Shown here in pieces: positions 63,629 to 64,000 of a stretch of 64,000 bases of DNA (position 1 is its first letter; the number at the start of each line of letters is the position of its first letter). The position numbers and the translations under genes are program-made. This DNA comes from Flexistipes sinusarabici DSM 4947. GTDB taxonomy: Bacteria > Chrysiogenota > Deferribacteres > Deferribacterales > Flexistipitaceae. The notes under the pieces were generated by a model. That model worked only from the letters and a program-made list of their open reading frames with translations, searched no databases and was not told the DNA's origin. The stretch is from the NCBI RefSeq assembly GCF_000218625.1, contig NC_015672.1:1583451-1647450 (forward strand), given 5' to 3'.

Positions 63629-64000
63629 TTAAACAAACAGCCTTTCATCCGCTTGAATAAACGGAGCTATCTTTGCAGCAACAGGTGTTACATCAAGACT
63701 GTACTCATTTACAAAGAGTTCAATATGTTTCTTTATCACATCATCATCCAACTGCTGGGCATAGCGGTAAACAAAAGGTTTAACGATTTCAAAATTATTT
63801 CTGGAAAATTTAATCGATGACTTTATAATATTATTTAACAACTTTGCTTCTTTTTTTAGCTTATCCGTCAAAAGTATCGCACCGAGCGGAATTGGTGCAC
63901 TCTGTTTCTTTTCCCACAATTCTCCCAAATCAGCCAATAAGTTTAACCCATGGTTACTATAAACGAAACGCCCCTCATGAATTAAAATTCCTGCATCAGC
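63629..64000 (-). CDS. mqnD: 1,4-dihydroxy-6-naphthoate synthase (5' end outside window)
   Basis: The last 123 residues are visible; the gene runs off the right edge. The frame begins with ADAGILIHEGRFVYSNHGL and LLADLGELWEKKQSAPIPLGAI, characteristic of MqnD, which releases 1,4-dihydroxy-6-naphthoate in the futalosine menaquinone pathway. The apparent start at 63937 is a TTG inside the conserved region. It supports menaquinone as the quinone used by the Psr-type complexes. Confidence 0.88.
   Translation of the reverse strand, partial: ADAGILIHEGRFVYSNHGLNLLADLGELWEKKQSAPIPLGAILLTDKLKKEAKLLNNIIKSSIKFSRNNFEIVKPFVYRYAQQLDDDVIKKHIELFVNEYSLDVTPVAAKIAPFIQADERLFV

Overview
The window looks like chromosomal DNA of an anaerobic, AT-rich, Gram-negative bacterium. 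The gene set points to a Deferribacteres-type organism of the Flexistipes/Deferribacter kind. Evidence: two complete polysulfide/thiosulfate-reductase-like molybdoenzyme operons, a futalosine-route menaquinone gene (mqnD) at the right edge, haem synthesis starting from glutamyl-tRNA, an ExbB/ExbD/TonB-type envelope system and Tat-exported respiratory enzymes. The taxonomic assignment is inference from gene content, not from a marker gene. No rRNA, tRNA or CRISPR array was recognised.

Layout. 1-6490 (+): the end of a transglutaminase-like protein, an LPP20-type lipoprotein, then an operon fbp-nfo-nicotinamidase-like-kinase-MBL hydrolase. 6496-17707: pepD (-), hsp20 (+), then a long minus-strand operon reading surE > small lipoprotein > TPR protein > exbB > exbD > tonB-like > midA-like > radical SAM > cls. 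17949-29682: a sulfur-respiration island. It has a CoA-disulfide-reductase/NADH-oxidase-like flavoprotein (-), a DUF134 regulator and psrA1B1C1 (+), facing psrA2B2C2-DUF134-DUF5320-NifX-like (-). 30365-31414: an IS5-family transposase. 31573-38044 (-): smc > ftsY > unknown (weakly ParB-like) > spore-photoproduct-lyase-like radical SAM. 38504-48295 (-): acnA, a DUF4388/J-domain protein, an inositol monophosphatase, a ZapE-like ATPase, a DUF2156 protein and a MATE transporter that seems to start at ATT. 48416-53883 (+): ccsA/hemX-like-hemA-hemC-hemD-hemB-DUF815 ATPase. 53873-59108 (-): a CBS-ACT protein and a branched-chain-amino-acid-type ABC transporter. 59521-64000: an AI-2E family permease, a quinone oxidoreductase, a diacylglycerol-kinase-like protein, an ICMT-like methyltransferase and partial mqnD.

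How it works together. Menaquinol, made in part by MqnD, could feed the NrfD-type membrane subunits of the two Psr-like complexes. The flavoprotein could handle sulfide, persulfide or polysulfide inside the cell. A dyad of the form TGGCA-N2-TG(C/T)CA occurs upstream of the flavoprotein gene and of both psr operons, which suggests shared control.

Intergenic DNA is the other striking part. Four diverged copies of a small element with inverted ends, two of them with alternative but preserved hairpins, are spread over the window. At least five intergenic tracts are built from the same short degenerate 'words' (GTAATGCGTGATGGG, TTCAAGGTTTA, CTTAGCACTTAACACT, CACTTCACC). Both look like non-coding mobile or slippage-derived families worth a genome-wide survey.
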